A stretch of DNA of 64,000 nucleotides from JALYUA01 sp039933215 (GCA_039933215.1 JBDTOO010000005.1:1-64000); one strand, 5' to 3'. Positions 25,320 to 35,030 are shown, counted from the first letter of the stretch. The notes: generated from the sequence alone by a model not told the origin. Made by a program: numbers and translations.

Positions 25320-26849
25320 ATGTCCGCCGAGCCGCCGCCTCGATTCGATCCGAAGCGCCGCCGCGCGGTGACGGTGGCCTTGATTCTCGTCAGCGCGCTC
25401 GCGTCGTTCGAGTCGACCGTCGTCTCGACCGCGATGCCGACGATCATCGGCGACCTCGGAGGCCTGCCGCTGTACGCCTGGGTCTTCTCCGTCTACCTGC
25501 TGACGTCCACGGTGGGGATGCCCGTGTACGGCCGCCTCGCCGACATCCACGGGCGCCGCCGCCTGCTGCTCGTCGGGATCGGCGTCTTCGTGACGGGCGC
25601 GATCGCCTGCGCCTTCGCGCGCACGATGCCGCAGCTGATCGGCGCCCGGGCGATCCAGGGGCTCGGCGCGGCCGGCATGTTGCCCGTGACGCTCGCCGTC
25701 GCCGCCGACATCTACTCGATCGAGCAGCGCACGAAGGTGCAGGGGCTCTTCTCGGCGGTCTGGGGGTTCTCGAGCCTGATCGGACCGCTCCTGGGAGCGT
25801 TTCTCACGGTGCACTTCGGATGGCGGTCCATCTTCTGGATCAACATCCCGCTCGGCCTCTTCGCCTTCACGCTGGTGTGGATCCGCATGGTCGAGTCGCG
25901 CGCCCGGCGCTCCGACCCCGTCGACGTCGCCGGCAGCGCCGCGCTCGCGGTCGGCGTCTCCCTCGTTCTCCTGGGCGTGCTCCACACCCCGGCAGGCAGC
26001 CCGGGAGGGACGACCGCCGCGACGCGGCTGGCGCTTCTCGGAGGCGGCGTCGCCGCGCTCATCTTCTTCGGGTGGCTGCAGACCCGCCGCGAGCACCCGC
26101 TCATTCCGCCCGAGCTCTTCGCCCGGTGGGAAACCGCAGCCCCCTACCTCGCCGGCATCGTCATGGGGACCGCGATCTACGGCGTCGACACGTTCGTTCC
26201 GCTCTTCGTCCAGGGCGCCCGCGGCGGCACGGCGGGAGCGGCCGGGGCCGTCGTGACGCCGCTCATCTTCATGTGGGCCTTCTCTTCCGCCGTGGCGGCG
26301 AAGATCATCCTGCGCTACGGATTCCGGAAAACGGCGCGGCTCGGCGCGATCCTCGTCCTGATCGGTCTCGCGGGCCTCTGCGCCGGCGCGTGGTCGAACG
26401 CGGGCGTTGGGTGGATTTCCGCCGCGTGCGCGCTGATCGGCGGCGGCCTCGGCCCGTGCGCGATCGCCCAGGTCCTCGCGATCCAGCACGTCGCGCCGGA
26501 GCCCCAGCGGGGTGTCGCCACGAGTCTCATCCCGTTCTTCCGGACCGTCGGCGGCTCGATCGGCGTCGGCGCTCTCGGGGGCGTGTTCGCCGCGGGCCTG
26601 TCGCTGCGTCTCGGCAGCGGGATGGATACGGCGAGCCGGCTCCTCGCCGGCGGGCCTCCGGGCGGAGGCGCGCCCGGCGCTCCGACGGTCGCCCCCGCCC
26701 TCTTCCGGCAGGCGATCGAGCGCTCGCTCCTGCCCGTGTTTCTGGTGCTTCTGGCGCTCGCCGCCGTCAACCTCTTTCTCGCCTCCGGCTTTCCCGAGGT
26801 AGGCGCCTCCGGGGAGCCGGCCCCGAAAGCGGCGGAGGGACTCGTCTGA
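25320..26849 (+). CDS. MFS drug exporter, 14-segment DHA2 (EmrB/QacA) type
   Basis: 509 residues with about 14 membrane segments. The first half shows the MFS loop motif GRLADIHGRRRLLL, and the region WGFSSLIGPLLGAFL matches antiporter motif C. Proton-driven efflux of drugs or metabolites at the inner membrane is expected. Start at ATG 25320; GTG 25311 is an alternative three codons earlier. It faces away from PhzF, and the shared intergenic region could hold a common regulator site, though none is visible. The C-terminal tail is short and Ala/Pro-rich. Confidence 0.9.
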   Translation: MSAEPPPRFDPKRRRAVTVALILVSALASFESTVVSTAMPTIIGDLGGLPLYAWVFSVYLLTSTVGMPVYGRLADIHGRRRLLLVGIGVFVTGAIACAFARTMPQLIGARAIQGLGAAGMLPVTLAVAADIYSIEQRTKVQGLFSAVWGFSSLIGPLLGAFLTVHFGWRSIFWINIPLGLFAFTLVWIRMVESRARRSDPVDVAGSAALAVGVSLVLLGVLHTPAGSPGGTTAATRLALLGGGVAALIFFGWLQTRREHPLIPPELFARWETAAPYLAGIVMGTAIYGVDTFVPLFVQGARGGTAGAAGAVVTPLIFMWAFSSAVAAKIILRYGFRKTARLGAILVLIGLAGLCAGAWSNAGVGWISAACALIGGGLGPCAIAQVLAIQHVAPEPQRGVATSLIPFFRTVGGSIGVGALGGVFAAGLSLRLGSGMDTASRLLAGGPPGGGAPGAPTVAPALFRQAIERSLLPVFLVLLALAAVNLFLASGFPEVGASGEPAPKAAEGLV

Positions 26850-27008
26850 TCCGTCCGCGTTTCCGGTGGCACGTCGCCTGCTCGATTTGCGCCATGGCCC
26901 CCGGGCCACCTCGGGCCGCTCTGGACAGATTTTGGAGTGCGCGGCGAGAGGCGTATGGTGGGTCCGTTTCGGAAGATCGAGCTCTCCGCCTCGCCGCCCC
27001 CGGGATGA

Positions 27009-27015
27009 GAGGAGG
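27009..27015 (+). promoter_or_regulatory. Ribosome site deciding a TTG start
   Basis: GAGGAGG is placed five bases before TTG 27021. No ATG or GTG in frame gives the complete N-terminal twin-arginine-like region, so TTG is the likely start of the oxidoreductase operon. Confidence 0.6.
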
Positions 27016-27020
27016 CTTCG

Positions 27021-27716
27021 TTGACCAGACGCTCTGACGACGACGACGACGACGACCGGCCGGCTGCCGCGTCGCGTCCCGCCTCGAATCCGGAGCCGCG
27101 CGCGCCCGAATCCTCGGGGACTGCCGGGTGGGACCGGCGCACGTTCCTCGGCGTTTCGCTCGGCGCCATCCCCGTCGTGGGGTGGGCCGCGGCCGGAGCG
27201 CGAACCGTCCGCTCGCCGGCCGGAGTGGGAGGCCTGGAGCCGATTCCGATCGTGCTCCGGGTCAACGGCGCGGAGCACCGGATCTCGGTCGACGCGCGCG
27301 TGACGCTTCTCGAGGCGCTGCGCGAAGACCTCGGGCTGACGGGAACCAAGGAAGGCTGCGACCACGGACAGTGCGGCGCCTGTACCGTTCTCATCGACGG
27401 CAAACGGGTGCTCTCGTGCCTGACCCTCGCGGTCGCGGCGGGGGGGCGGGCGGTGACGACCGTGGAGGGCCTCTCGAAAGGGGAGGAGCTGCACCCCGTC
27501 CAGGCGGCGTTCCTGAAGCACGACGCCTTCCAGTGCGGCTATTGCACGCCCGGGCAGATCATGTCGGCGGTCGGGCTGCTCTCCGAGGGATGCCCGTCCG
27601 ACCCGGCGGCGATCCGGGAATGCATGAGCGGCAACATCTGCCGCTGCGGGGCCTATCCGAACATCGTCGCCGCCGTCGCCGAGGCCCGCGGGGCGGGCAA
27701 CGGGGGCCGGTCATGA
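27021..27716 (+). CDS. paoA: [2Fe-2S] subunit of a periplasmic aldehyde oxidoreductase (PaoA-like)
   Basis: 231 residues. The N-terminus has a run of seven Asp, then WDRRTFLGVSLGAIPVVGW, a twin-arginine-type export signal. The plant-type ferredoxin domain (CDHGQCGACT plus a later Cys) and the helical domain with CGYCTPGQ and CRCG bind two [2Fe-2S] clusters. This matches the small subunit of the xanthine oxidase family that uses the Tat route, as E. coli PaoA. It is first in a five-gene coupled operon. The Asp run before the signal is odd and lengthens the n-region. Confidence 0.9.
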   Translation: MTRRSDDDDDDDRPAAASRPASNPEPRAPESSGTAGWDRRTFLGVSLGAIPVVGWAAAGARTVRSPAGVGGLEPIPIVLRVNGAEHRISVDARVTLLEALREDLGLTGTKEGCDHGQCGACTVLIDGKRVLSCLTLAVAAGGRAVTTVEGLSKGEELHPVQAAFLKHDAFQCGYCTPGQIMSAVGLLSEGCPSDPAAIRECMSGNICRCGAYPNIVAAVAEARGAGNGGRS

Positions 27717-28711
27717 TCCCGTTCCGCTACGCCCGAGCGACGGCGGTCCAGGAAGCCGTGGCCGCCGTTTCGCGCGAGCCGCGGGCGGCCTATCTGGGGG
27801 GCGGCACGACGATCGTCGATCTCATGCAGCTCGAGGTCGTGAACCCCGCCACACTCGTCGACGTCAACGCGCTCCCGCTGTCGCGCATCGAGACGCTGCC
27901 CGGCGGAGGCGTGAGGATCGGCGCGCTCGTCCGCAACAGCGAACTCGCCAACGACGCGAACATCCGGCGCCGGTATCCCGTTCTCTCGGAAGCGATTCTG
28001 TCGGGCGCCTCCGCCCAGATCCGCAACATGGCGACCACGGCGGGTAACCTGCTCCAGCGGACGCGGTGCCAGTACTTCCGGGACGTCTTCTCCGCGTGCA
28101 ACAAGCGGGAGCCCGGCTCCGGGTGCGCCGCGATCGGCGGATACAACCGCATCCACGCGGTCCTGGGAACGAGCGATCGGTGCATCGCGACGTTCCCGGG
28201 CGACATGCCCGTGGCGCTGGCGGCCCTGGAAGCCGTCGTCCGGACCCGACGCCCCGACGGCGCCGAGAGGCAGATCCCCATATCCGACTTCTACGTGTCG
28301 TACGGGGACGACCCGGCAAAGGAGACCGTGCTCGCGCACGGTGAGCTCATCACCGCCGTGGACCTGCCGGCGTCCGGGTGGCTCGCGCGCTCGCACTACC
28401 TGAAGATGCGGGACCGGGCGAGCTACGAGTTCGCGCTGTCGTCGGCCGCCGTGGCGCTCGACGTCGAAGGCGGGAAGGTCCGCCAGGCGCGCGTCGCCCT
28501 GGGAGGCGTCGCGACGAAGCCGTGGAGATCGGCGGAGGCGGAAAAGGCGCTCACGGGAGCGGCCGCCGGGGAAGCGGCGTGGACCGCGGCGGCCTCGGCC
28601 GCGCTCGCCGGAGCGAAGCCTCAAAAGCACAACGCCTTCAAGGTCGAGCTCGCCCGGCGCACGCTGGCGCGGGCCCTCGCCACGGCCGCCGGCCGGGAGA
28701 TCGCGTCATGA
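27713..28711 (+). CDS. paoB: FAD-binding subunit of aldehyde oxidoreductase (PaoB-like)
   Basis: 332 residues. The FAD-binding segment LGGGTTIVDLMQLEV and IRNMATTAGNLLQRTRC are typical of the family. The cysteines in TRCQYFRDVFSACNKR and SGCAA form the extra cluster region seen in PaoB-type flavin subunits, which carry a [4Fe-4S] cluster absent from classic xanthine dehydrogenases. ATG 27713 overlaps the upstream stop (ATGA), and the gene's own stop overlaps the next start. It passes electrons between the molybdenum subunit and the 2Fe-2S subunit. Confidence 0.92.
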   Translation: MIPFRYARATAVQEAVAAVSREPRAAYLGGGTTIVDLMQLEVVNPATLVDVNALPLSRIETLPGGGVRIGALVRNSELANDANIRRRYPVLSEAILSGASAQIRNMATTAGNLLQRTRCQYFRDVFSACNKREPGSGCAAIGGYNRIHAVLGTSDRCIATFPGDMPVALAALEAVVRTRRPDGAERQIPISDFYVSYGDDPAKETVLAHGELITAVDLPASGWLARSHYLKMRDRASYEFALSSAAVALDVEGGKVRQARVALGGVATKPWRSAEAEKALTGAAAGEAAWTAAASAALAGAKPQKHNAFKVELARRTLARALATAAGREIAS

Positions 28712-30927
28712 GCGCTCACGTCGGAAAGCCCCTCGACCGCGTCGACGGCCGTTTGAAGATCACGGGCGGCGCGAAGTACGCCGCCGAGTTCCGCCCGAGG
28801 GGCCTCGTTCACGCCGTCGCCGTGCAGAGCACGATCGCGCGCGGCGCCATCGCTTCCATCGACACGGCGGCCGCATCGAAGGCGCCCGGCGTCCTCGCGG
28901 TGCTCACGCACGCCAACGCCCCGCAGCTGAAGTCGCTCAAGGAAGGCGATCCGTCGGGCGGCCACGCGGGCGAAGACCTTCCGCCGCTGTCGACCGACGA
29001 GATCCATTTCGCGGGGCAGACGATCGCGCTCGTGATCGCCGAGAAGCTCGAGCAGGCGCGGCGGGGCGCGGCTCTGGTGAAGATCGCGTACCGCGAGGAG
29101 AAGCCCGTGCTCGAGATCGCGGAGGCCGAGGGCTCGGCGACGAAGCCCGCCAGGCACATGGGGCGGGACGTCCAGCACCAGCGCGGCGACGCCGCGGCGG
29201 GCTTCGCCGCAGGCCCCGTGAAGATCGAGGCGACCTATACGACTCCCGTCGAAACGCACAACCCGATGGAGCTTTCGGCGACGATCGCGGAATGGCAGGG
29301 CGACCGCCTCATGGTGTGGGACGCCACGCAGGCGGTCATCGGCACGCGCGGGAACCTCGCGAAGGCATTCGGGGTGCCGAAGTCGAACGTCCGCGTCCTG
29401 TGCCCCTACGTCGGCGGCGGATTCGGCTGCAAGGGATCCCAGTGGACCCACACGTTCGCGGCCGCGATGGCGGCGCGGTTCGTTAAGCGGCCCGTCCGTC
29501 TCGTCGTGACCCGCGCGCAGATGTTCACGTCGGCCGGCCACCGGCCGCCCACGGTCCAGAAGCTCGCTCTCGCGGCCGCCCGCGACGGCAAGCTCACCGC
29601 CATCCGCCACGAGTCCACGACGCCGACCTCCCCCGTGACCGACTACATCGAGCCGTGCGGGAAGACGACGAGCGCGATGCTCTACGCGTGCGAGAACGCG
29701 GACATCCCGCACCGCCTCGTGCGCGTCAACGTGGCGGCGCCGACCTTCATGCGCGCGCCGGGGGAGTGTCCGGGCACCTTCGCGATCGAGTCGGCGATGG
29801 ACGAGCTGGCCGTGGCGCTCGAAATGGACCCGGTCGAGCTGCGGTTGAAGAACCACGCCGATGCGAATCCCTCGGACGGCAGGCCGTTCTCGTCGAAGTG
29901 GCTGAAAGACTGCTACGCGGTCGGCGCCGAGCGCTTCGGGTGGAAGAATCGCACGCCGCAGCCGGGCTCGATGAAGGACGGCAACCTGCTCGTCGGCTGG
30001 GGCATGGCGACCGCCGTCTATCCGGGCAACCGCTGGCCGGCTTCCGCGATCGTGAAGCTGACGCCGGACGGACGCGCGCGCGTGCGCGCCGCCACGCAGG
30101 ATCTCGGGACCGGCGCGTACACGATCTTCACGCAGGTCTCCGCGGACTCACTGGGTCTTCCTGTCGAGCGGATCACGTTCGAGCTCGGCGACAGCGACTT
30201 TCCGGAGGCGCCCGTCTCCGGCGGGTCGAACAGCTCGGCGAGCGTCTCCGAGGCGATCATCCAGGCCGCCGCGGCCGTGAAAGCGAAGCTCGCGGGGATC
30301 GCCGCCGCCGATCCGGGCTCGCCGCTCGCGGGATTGAAGCCGGAGGAGCTCGCGCTCGCGGACGGGCGTCTCGTCTCCGCGGCCACGCCCTCCCGAGGCG
30401 TTCCCATCCAGGATCTCGTCCGGAAGAGCGGCGAATCGGGGGTCGAGGCCTCCGCGTCCGTCAAGCTCGAGGACGAGAAGACGAAGAAGTACTCGATCCA
30501 CTCGTTCGGGGCCCATTTCTGCGAGGTGAAGATCGACGCGTTCCTTCCGCGCGTGCAGGTGACTCGGTGGGTGTCCGCGATGGACATCGGCCGGGTCCTG
30601 AACCCGAAGACGAGCCGCAGCCAGGTCCTGGGCGGCGTGACGATGGGCGTCGGCATGGCGCTCATGGAGCACACGGCCTACGACCCGCGGACCGGCCGGC
30701 CCGTGACGGACAACCTCGCGGACTACGCGGTCCCGGTGAATGCCGACATCGGATCGATCGAGGTCCACTTCATGGACAAGCCCGACCCGGTGATCAACTC
30801 CCTGGGCTGCCGCGGGGTCGGAGAGATCGGCATCACGGGCGCCGCGGCGGCCGTCGCCAACGCCGTCTACCACGCCACGGGCAAGCGCATCCGCGATCTC
30901 CCGATCACGCCGGACAAGCTCCTTTGA
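28708..30927 (+). CDS. paoC: Molybdenum-cofactor subunit of aldehyde oxidoreductase (PaoC-like)
   Basis: 739 residues, the usual length for PaoC/YagR. The N-terminal aldehyde oxidase hammerhead domain (RVDGRLKITGGAKYAAEF) is followed by the molybdopterin-binding domains with PYVGGGFGCKG, RAPGECPGTFAIE and QDLGTGAYT. The catalytic base is the glutamate in GCRGVGEIG near the C-terminus. With PaoA and PaoB it forms an alpha-beta-gamma enzyme that oxidises aldehydes, probably in the periplasm. ATG 28708 overlaps the PaoB stop. A cytosine-dinucleotide form of the cofactor is predicted because a MocA gene closes the operon. Confidence 0.93.
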   Translation: MSAHVGKPLDRVDGRLKITGGAKYAAEFRPRGLVHAVAVQSTIARGAIASIDTAAASKAPGVLAVLTHANAPQLKSLKEGDPSGGHAGEDLPPLSTDEIHFAGQTIALVIAEKLEQARRGAALVKIAYREEKPVLEIAEAEGSATKPARHMGRDVQHQRGDAAAGFAAGPVKIEATYTTPVETHNPMELSATIAEWQGDRLMVWDATQAVIGTRGNLAKAFGVPKSNVRVLCPYVGGGFGCKGSQWTHTFAAAMAARFVKRPVRLVVTRAQMFTSAGHRPPTVQKLALAAARDGKLTAIRHESTTPTSPVTDYIEPCGKTTSAMLYACENADIPHRLVRVNVAAPTFMRAPGECPGTFAIESAMDELAVALEMDPVELRLKNHADANPSDGRPFSSKWLKDCYAVGAERFGWKNRTPQPGSMKDGNLLVGWGMATAVYPGNRWPASAIVKLTPDGRARVRAATQDLGTGAYTIFTQVSADSLGLPVERITFELGDSDFPEAPVSGGSNSSASVSEAIIQAAAAVKAKLAGIAAADPGSPLAGLKPEELALADGRLVSAATPSRGVPIQDLVRKSGESGVEASASVKLEDEKTKKYSIHSFGAHFCEVKIDAFLPRVQVTRWVSAMDIGRVLNPKTSRSQVLGGVTMGVGMALMEHTAYDPRTGRPVTDNLADYAVPVNADIGSIEVHFMDKPDPVINSLGCRGVGEIGITGAAAAVANAVYHATGKRIRDLPITPDKLL

Positions 30928-30964
30928 AGCGGAAGCTTCGCGGGGAACGAAGCGTGCCCGGCCG

Positions 30965-32095
30965 ATGAGCGAGTGGGGAACGCTCGCGCGGCGGCTCCGG
31001 GCCGCGCAGGATCGGGGCGAGCCTGTCGTCGTGGCCATGGTCGTCGCGACGGACGGCTCGGCGTACCGGCGGGCCGGCGCGTGGATGACCGTGGCGCCGG
31101 ACGGCGGGCGGCACGGGCTGCTCTCCGGCGGGTGCCTCGAGGCCGATGTCGCCGAGCGCGCCGCCGAAGTCCTGGCGTCCGGCGTTCCGACGACCGTCAC
31201 GTACGACACCCGACGCCCCGGCGACGTCCTCTGGGGTTTCGGGATGGGATGCCAGGGCGTCGTGCGCATCCTGCTCGAGCCCCTCTCGGGGGCGAGCCTC
31301 GGGCGTGCCGCCGAGCTCTACGGCCGTCTCCAGAACCTCGAGGCGAACGCCGTGCTCGCGGTGGACATCGCGTCCGGTTCGCGCGTCCTCGTCGCGGGGT
31401 CGGCTCCCGGGGACGGGGAACCCGGCGCGCCGCCCGAAGCCGCCGGCCGCGCCCGGGAGATCCTGGCGACGGGCGCCGCCGTCCCCTCCATCGAGGAGAT
31501 CGGCGAACGCGAGTTCGCGTTCCTGCCTGTCGCACCGCGTCCCCGTCTCGTGATCTGCGGTGCCGGCGAAGACGCGGTGCCGCTCGCGCGTCTGGCGTGT
31601 GATCTCGACTGGTCGGTTCTCGTCGTCGACCACCGCGCCGCGCTCGCCCGGCCGGAGCGCTTCCCGGGCGCGGACGTCGCGCTGGTCGCCCGGGGGACGG
31701 ATCTTCCGGCGCGGATCGGGGCGCGCGCTCGCACGGGCGCCGTCGTGATGTCCCACAACCTCGAGCGGGACGTGGAGTGGACCGCGGCGCTCCTTCCGCT
31801 CGATCTCGCGTACCTGGGCCTGCTCGGCCCGAAGCGGCGCGGCGAGCAGGTTCTCCGGACGGCCGCGCCTCTCGCTTCCGGTCCCGCCCGCGCGCGGCGC
31901 ATCCTCGCTCCGGTCGGGCTCGACATCGCTTCCGAAACCCCCGGAGAGATCGCGCTCTCGATCGTCGCGGAAATCTCGGCGGTGCTCGCCGGCCGGAGCG
32001 GAGGACATCTCGCTGCGACCGAGGCTCCGATCCATCGCGAGAGCTCTGCGCCCGCGGACCCGCGGCCGAAGGCGGTCGACACCCCCTCCTCGTGA
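30965..32095 (+). CDS. XdhC/PaoD-type molybdenum cofactor chaperone
   Basis: 376 residues. The N-terminal XdhC/CoxI domain shows VATDGSAYRRAGAWM and LLSGGCLEADV, and the C-terminal Rossmann-like domain starts with PRLVICGAGEDAVPLARLA. Proteins of this family bind the molybdenum cofactor, help its sulfuration and insert it into the large subunit. It is placed 37 bases behind the large-subunit gene, and its stop overlaps the GTG start of the MocA gene (GTGA), as expected for a dedicated maturation factor. Confidence 0.9.
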   Translation: MSEWGTLARRLRAAQDRGEPVVVAMVVATDGSAYRRAGAWMTVAPDGGRHGLLSGGCLEADVAERAAEVLASGVPTTVTYDTRRPGDVLWGFGMGCQGVVRILLEPLSGASLGRAAELYGRLQNLEANAVLAVDIASGSRVLVAGSAPGDGEPGAPPEAAGRAREILATGAAVPSIEEIGEREFAFLPVAPRPRLVICGAGEDAVPLARLACDLDWSVLVVDHRAALARPERFPGADVALVARGTDLPARIGARARTGAVVMSHNLERDVEWTAALLPLDLAYLGLLGPKRRGEQVLRTAAPLASGPARARRILAPVGLDIASETPGEIALSIVAEISAVLAGRSGGHLAATEAPIHRESSAPADPRPKAVDTPSS

Positions 32096-32742
32096 CGGGC
32101 GAGGCGGGCGCAGGGGTCGCGGTCGTCATCCTCGCGGCCGGAGGCTCCTCGCGCATGGGGCGGCCGAAACAGCTCCTTTCATGGCGCGGGAAGACGCTGC
32201 TCCGGGGGATCGCGGAGTCCGCCCTCGCCTCCCGTGCCTCGCGCGTGGTCGTCGTCGTCGGAAGCCGGTCGGAGCGGATCGGAAGAGAGCTCGACGGCCT
32301 GCCCGTCTCGACGATCGAAAACCCCACCTGGGAGGAGGGACTCGGGACGTCGCTCGCGGCGGGCGTGCGTTCGCTCGCGGGCGGATCGACGCCGCCGGGC
32401 GCGATCGTCGTGCTCCTCGCCGATCAGCCGCTGGTGACGTCCGCGTCGATCGACCGTCTGATCGAGACGCACGACGCGACGGGGAGCCCGCTCGTCGCGT
32501 CGCTCCACGGGAGCGATCCCGGCGTCCCCGCCCTCTTCGCGGCGTCGTTCTTCGAGGCGCTTCTCGCGCTGCGCGGCGACCACGGCGCGAGAGAGATCCT
32601 GCGGGAGAACGCGGCCGCGGCGGTCCTGCTCGATCTGCCGGAAGCCCGGATCGACGTCGACACCGCGGCCGACTGGGAGAGGCTGTCGGGCGTCGGCGGG
32701 ACGCCCGAAGACCCCGGGCCGGAGGGGCAGGCGCGGCGATGA
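32092..32742 (+). CDS. mocA: Molybdenum cofactor nucleotidyltransferase (MocA/MobA-like)
   Basis: 216 residues. The N-terminal nucleotide-binding motif LAAGGSSRMGRPKQLL is the hallmark of the MobA/MocA family, followed by ADQPLVTSASIDRL with the metal-binding aspartate. It attaches CMP (MocA) or GMP (MobA) to molybdopterin. Its place behind an XdhC/PaoD gene points to the cytosine form. GTG 32092 is chosen by the overlap with the upstream stop; no ATG start precedes the motif in a sensible position. Confidence 0.88.
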   Translation: MTGEAGAGVAVVILAAGGSSRMGRPKQLLSWRGKTLLRGIAESALASRASRVVVVVGSRSERIGRELDGLPVSTIENPTWEEGLGTSLAAGVRSLAGGSTPPGAIVVLLADQPLVTSASIDRLIETHDATGSPLVASLHGSDPGVPALFAASFFEALLALRGDHGAREILRENAAAAVLLDLPEARIDVDTAADWERLSGVGGTPEDPGPEGQARR

Positions 32743-32857
32743 GCCGCCCCCCGCTTTTTTCCCCCATTCCCCGGCCGCCCTCCTCCGGCCCTAAAACCTT
32801 CCCCGGGCGGCGCCGTACCTCCTCTCCATCGCACCTGTCGTTTAACTGGAGGACCGC

Positions 32858-34003
32858 ATGAAGAGCCGTGTTCGTCCGCTTCTCGGGGCGCTCGTCCTGA
32901 CTTCCGCCCTGGCCCGGCCCGGGCTGGCCGCCCAGGGGCTCACCTTTCCGCCGAACGGCGACAACCCGCAGGCCTCCGTGACCCAGGCGATCGGTCCGGT
33001 GCGCGTGACGATCGACTATTCGAGCCCCCGCGTTGTGCGCGGATCGAACGACCGGCGCGGAAAGATCTGGGGCGAGCTCGTCCCGTGGGGACTGACCGAC
33101 CTCGGCTTGAACGGCTGCGCGAGCTGCCCCTGGCGCGCCGGAGCCAACGAGAACACCACCTTCGCCGTCACGCATGACGTCCAGGTTCAGGGCCGGCCGC
33201 TTCCGGCGGGGACCTACGGCCTCCACATGATTCCCGGCAAGGATGAATGGACGGTCGTCTTTTCGAAGGACGCGAAATCGTGGGGCAGCTACTGGTACGA
33301 CGCGAAGCAGGACGCTCTGCGGGTCACGGTGAAGCCGGGCAAGAGCGAATACCACGAGTGGCTCACGTACGAGTTCACGGAGCGGGAACCCGCGAAGGCC
33401 ACCGTCGCGTTGAAGTGGGAGGAGCTCCAGATCCCGATCTCGGTGTCCGTCGAAAACGTGAACCAGCTCTGGGTCGACAACCTGCGCACCGATCTCCGGC
33501 AGTGGTCGGGGTTCTTCTGGCAGAACTGGCAGCAGGCGGCGGCGTTCTGCGCGCAGAACAAGATCAACCTTCCGGAGGCGATGAAGTGGGCGGAGCGTGC
33601 CGTCTCGGATCCCTATTCCGGCGGCCAGGAGAATTTCACGACGCTGTCGACGCTTTCGCGGCTGCAGGGGTTGAACGGCCGCGAGCAGGAGGCGGCGCGA
33701 ACATTCGACAAGGCGATCAACCATCCGACGGCGCAGCCGCTCGAGATCCACGTCGCGGGACGGCAGCTCCTGACGGACGGCAGGAAAGCCGAGGCTTTGA
33801 AGGTGTTCCAGCTGAACGCGAAACGCTTCCCGAATCAATGGCCCGTCCACGTGGGACTGATGCGCGGCTACGCGGCGACGGGAGACCGGAAGCGGGCGAT
33901 CGAAGAGGGCCGGCTCGCGCTCGCGCAGGCTCCCGACGCGTCTCAGCGCAAGAACCTGGAAACCGTCCTGAAGCAGCTCGAAGCGGGCCAGGAAATCAAC
34001 TAG
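32858..34003 (+). CDS. Exported DUF2911 protein with C-terminal TPR-like repeats
   Basis: 381 residues with a signal peptide ending near LAAQ (residue 26). The first domain (about 35-190) fits DUF2911: VTIDYSSPRVVRG, then PAGTYGLHMIPG and WTVVFSKD. The second half (about 200-381) is helical, with TPR-like pairs such as ALKVFQLNAKRFPNQW and GYAATGDRKRAIEEGRLAL. A good GGAGG site precedes ATG 32858. The family is common in Bacteroidetes and Acidobacteria and of unknown role, likely periplasmic. It converges with the next gene. Confidence 0.82.
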   Translation: MKSRVRPLLGALVLTSALARPGLAAQGLTFPPNGDNPQASVTQAIGPVRVTIDYSSPRVVRGSNDRRGKIWGELVPWGLTDLGLNGCASCPWRAGANENTTFAVTHDVQVQGRPLPAGTYGLHMIPGKDEWTVVFSKDAKSWGSYWYDAKQDALRVTVKPGKSEYHEWLTYEFTEREPAKATVALKWEELQIPISVSVENVNQLWVDNLRTDLRQWSGFFWQNWQQAAAFCAQNKINLPEAMKWAERAVSDPYSGGQENFTTLSTLSRLQGLNGREQEAARTFDKAINHPTAQPLEIHVAGRQLLTDGRKAEALKVFQLNAKRFPNQWPVHVGLMRGYAATGDRKRAIEEGRLALAQAPDASQRKNLETVLKQLEAGQEIN

Positions 34004-34019
34004 GCTCCCGCGGAAAAAG

Positions 34020-35030
34020 TCAGGGCGTCCGGGGCGGGCGGGCCTTCAGGCCGAGCCGCGCGAGGAACGCGGCCTGGCCTTCCCCGTGCAGCTTCCAGTA
34101 CTCCAGGCGGTCGCTCCCGAGAAGAGTCGCCTTCTCGCCGTCGCTCGTCTCCCATTCGACGATCCGATGGGGAGCGGCGGATTCCACGGCGAGTTTCCAT
34201 ACGGGCCCGCCCGCGATCTCGACGGTCCGGCGCTCCACGTCGAACGTGCCCGCGGGCACGACGAGCCGGGTGACCTCGCCGCCCCGGACGAGCGTCGCCC
34301 GGAGCATCTCGACGGGACGGTGGCCGAGCCGGGCGGCCTCGATCGAGCGCACGAAGGGCACCTCCCGCCGCTCGCCGGGGGCCAGCCGGGGTGCCGCGAG
34401 TCCGCGAGCCCAGAGGAGGATCGCGTCTCCCGACAAGGCGTCATCCGGAACGGCGATCGCGCGGGCCTGATCCGCCTCCCCGTCGAAATAGCTGTGCGAC
34501 GCGAGCCGCGCCAATCCCCGGTCGAACAGGAGCTGGCTGTACACGTGGCCGCACCACTCCTGAGAGGAAAAGGAGACCTTCGTCGCGGCGCCCGCCGGGC
34601 GTCCGTTGACGGGAGCGAGCGAGACCCACGCGCTCGTGAGCAGGTTGTAGTCGTAGATGCCGGTGGAGAAGTCCTCGACGAGGTTCAGCTTCATCACGGG
34701 GAATTCGTCGGACTTCGGCCTCGGGGTCTCCGACTTGACGCGGAGTGAGTTCGAAAAGGTCTCCGTGACGAAGATCGCGATCGCGACGCCCTTCCTCTGC
34801 TCCCCATATCGCGGAAACGCGAGGTCGTAGCCGGCGAGCTCCGCCTTCCCGTCCCCCCAGTGCTTCCAGAACGCGTCTCCGAACTCGAGCGCCGCGCCCG
34901 CGGCCACGGATGCCGGCGGCCCGGAAGCCCGCGAGGGCTCCCCGCGCCGGGCGGCACCGGCGGCGAGGACGACGGCGAGGGCGCTCGCGGCGGCGGCGGC
35001 GATGATCGTGCGGCGAACGTGTCGATTCAT
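34020..35030 (-). CDS. Exported conserved protein of unknown function
   Basis: 336 residues with an N-terminal signal or anchor (IIAAAAASALAVVLAAGA). The body has conserved-looking stretches (FWKHWGDGKAELAGY, DFSTGIYDYNLLTS, SFSSQEWCGHVYSQLLFD, then IVEWETSDGEKATLLG). The last part resembles lipocalin/DUF3108-like periplasmic beta-barrel proteins that carry VPAGTFDV segments. I recall similar proteins in Bacteroidetes and Acidobacteria, sometimes mislabelled as Maf proteins; no Maf motif is present here. It diverges from the DUF885 gene. Confidence 0.65.
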   Translation of the reverse strand: MNRHVRRTIIAAAAASALAVVLAAGAARRGEPSRASGPPASVAAGAALEFGDAFWKHWGDGKAELAGYDLAFPRYGEQRKGVAIAIFVTETFSNSLRVKSETPRPKSDEFPVMKLNLVEDFSTGIYDYNLLTSAWVSLAPVNGRPAGAATKVSFSSQEWCGHVYSQLLFDRGLARLASHSYFDGEADQARAIAVPDDALSGDAILLWARGLAAPRLAPGERREVPFVRSIEAARLGHRPVEMLRATLVRGGEVTRLVVPAGTFDVERRTVEIAGGPVWKLAVESAAPHRIVEWETSDGEKATLLGSDRLEYWKLHGEGQAAFLARLGLKARPPRTP

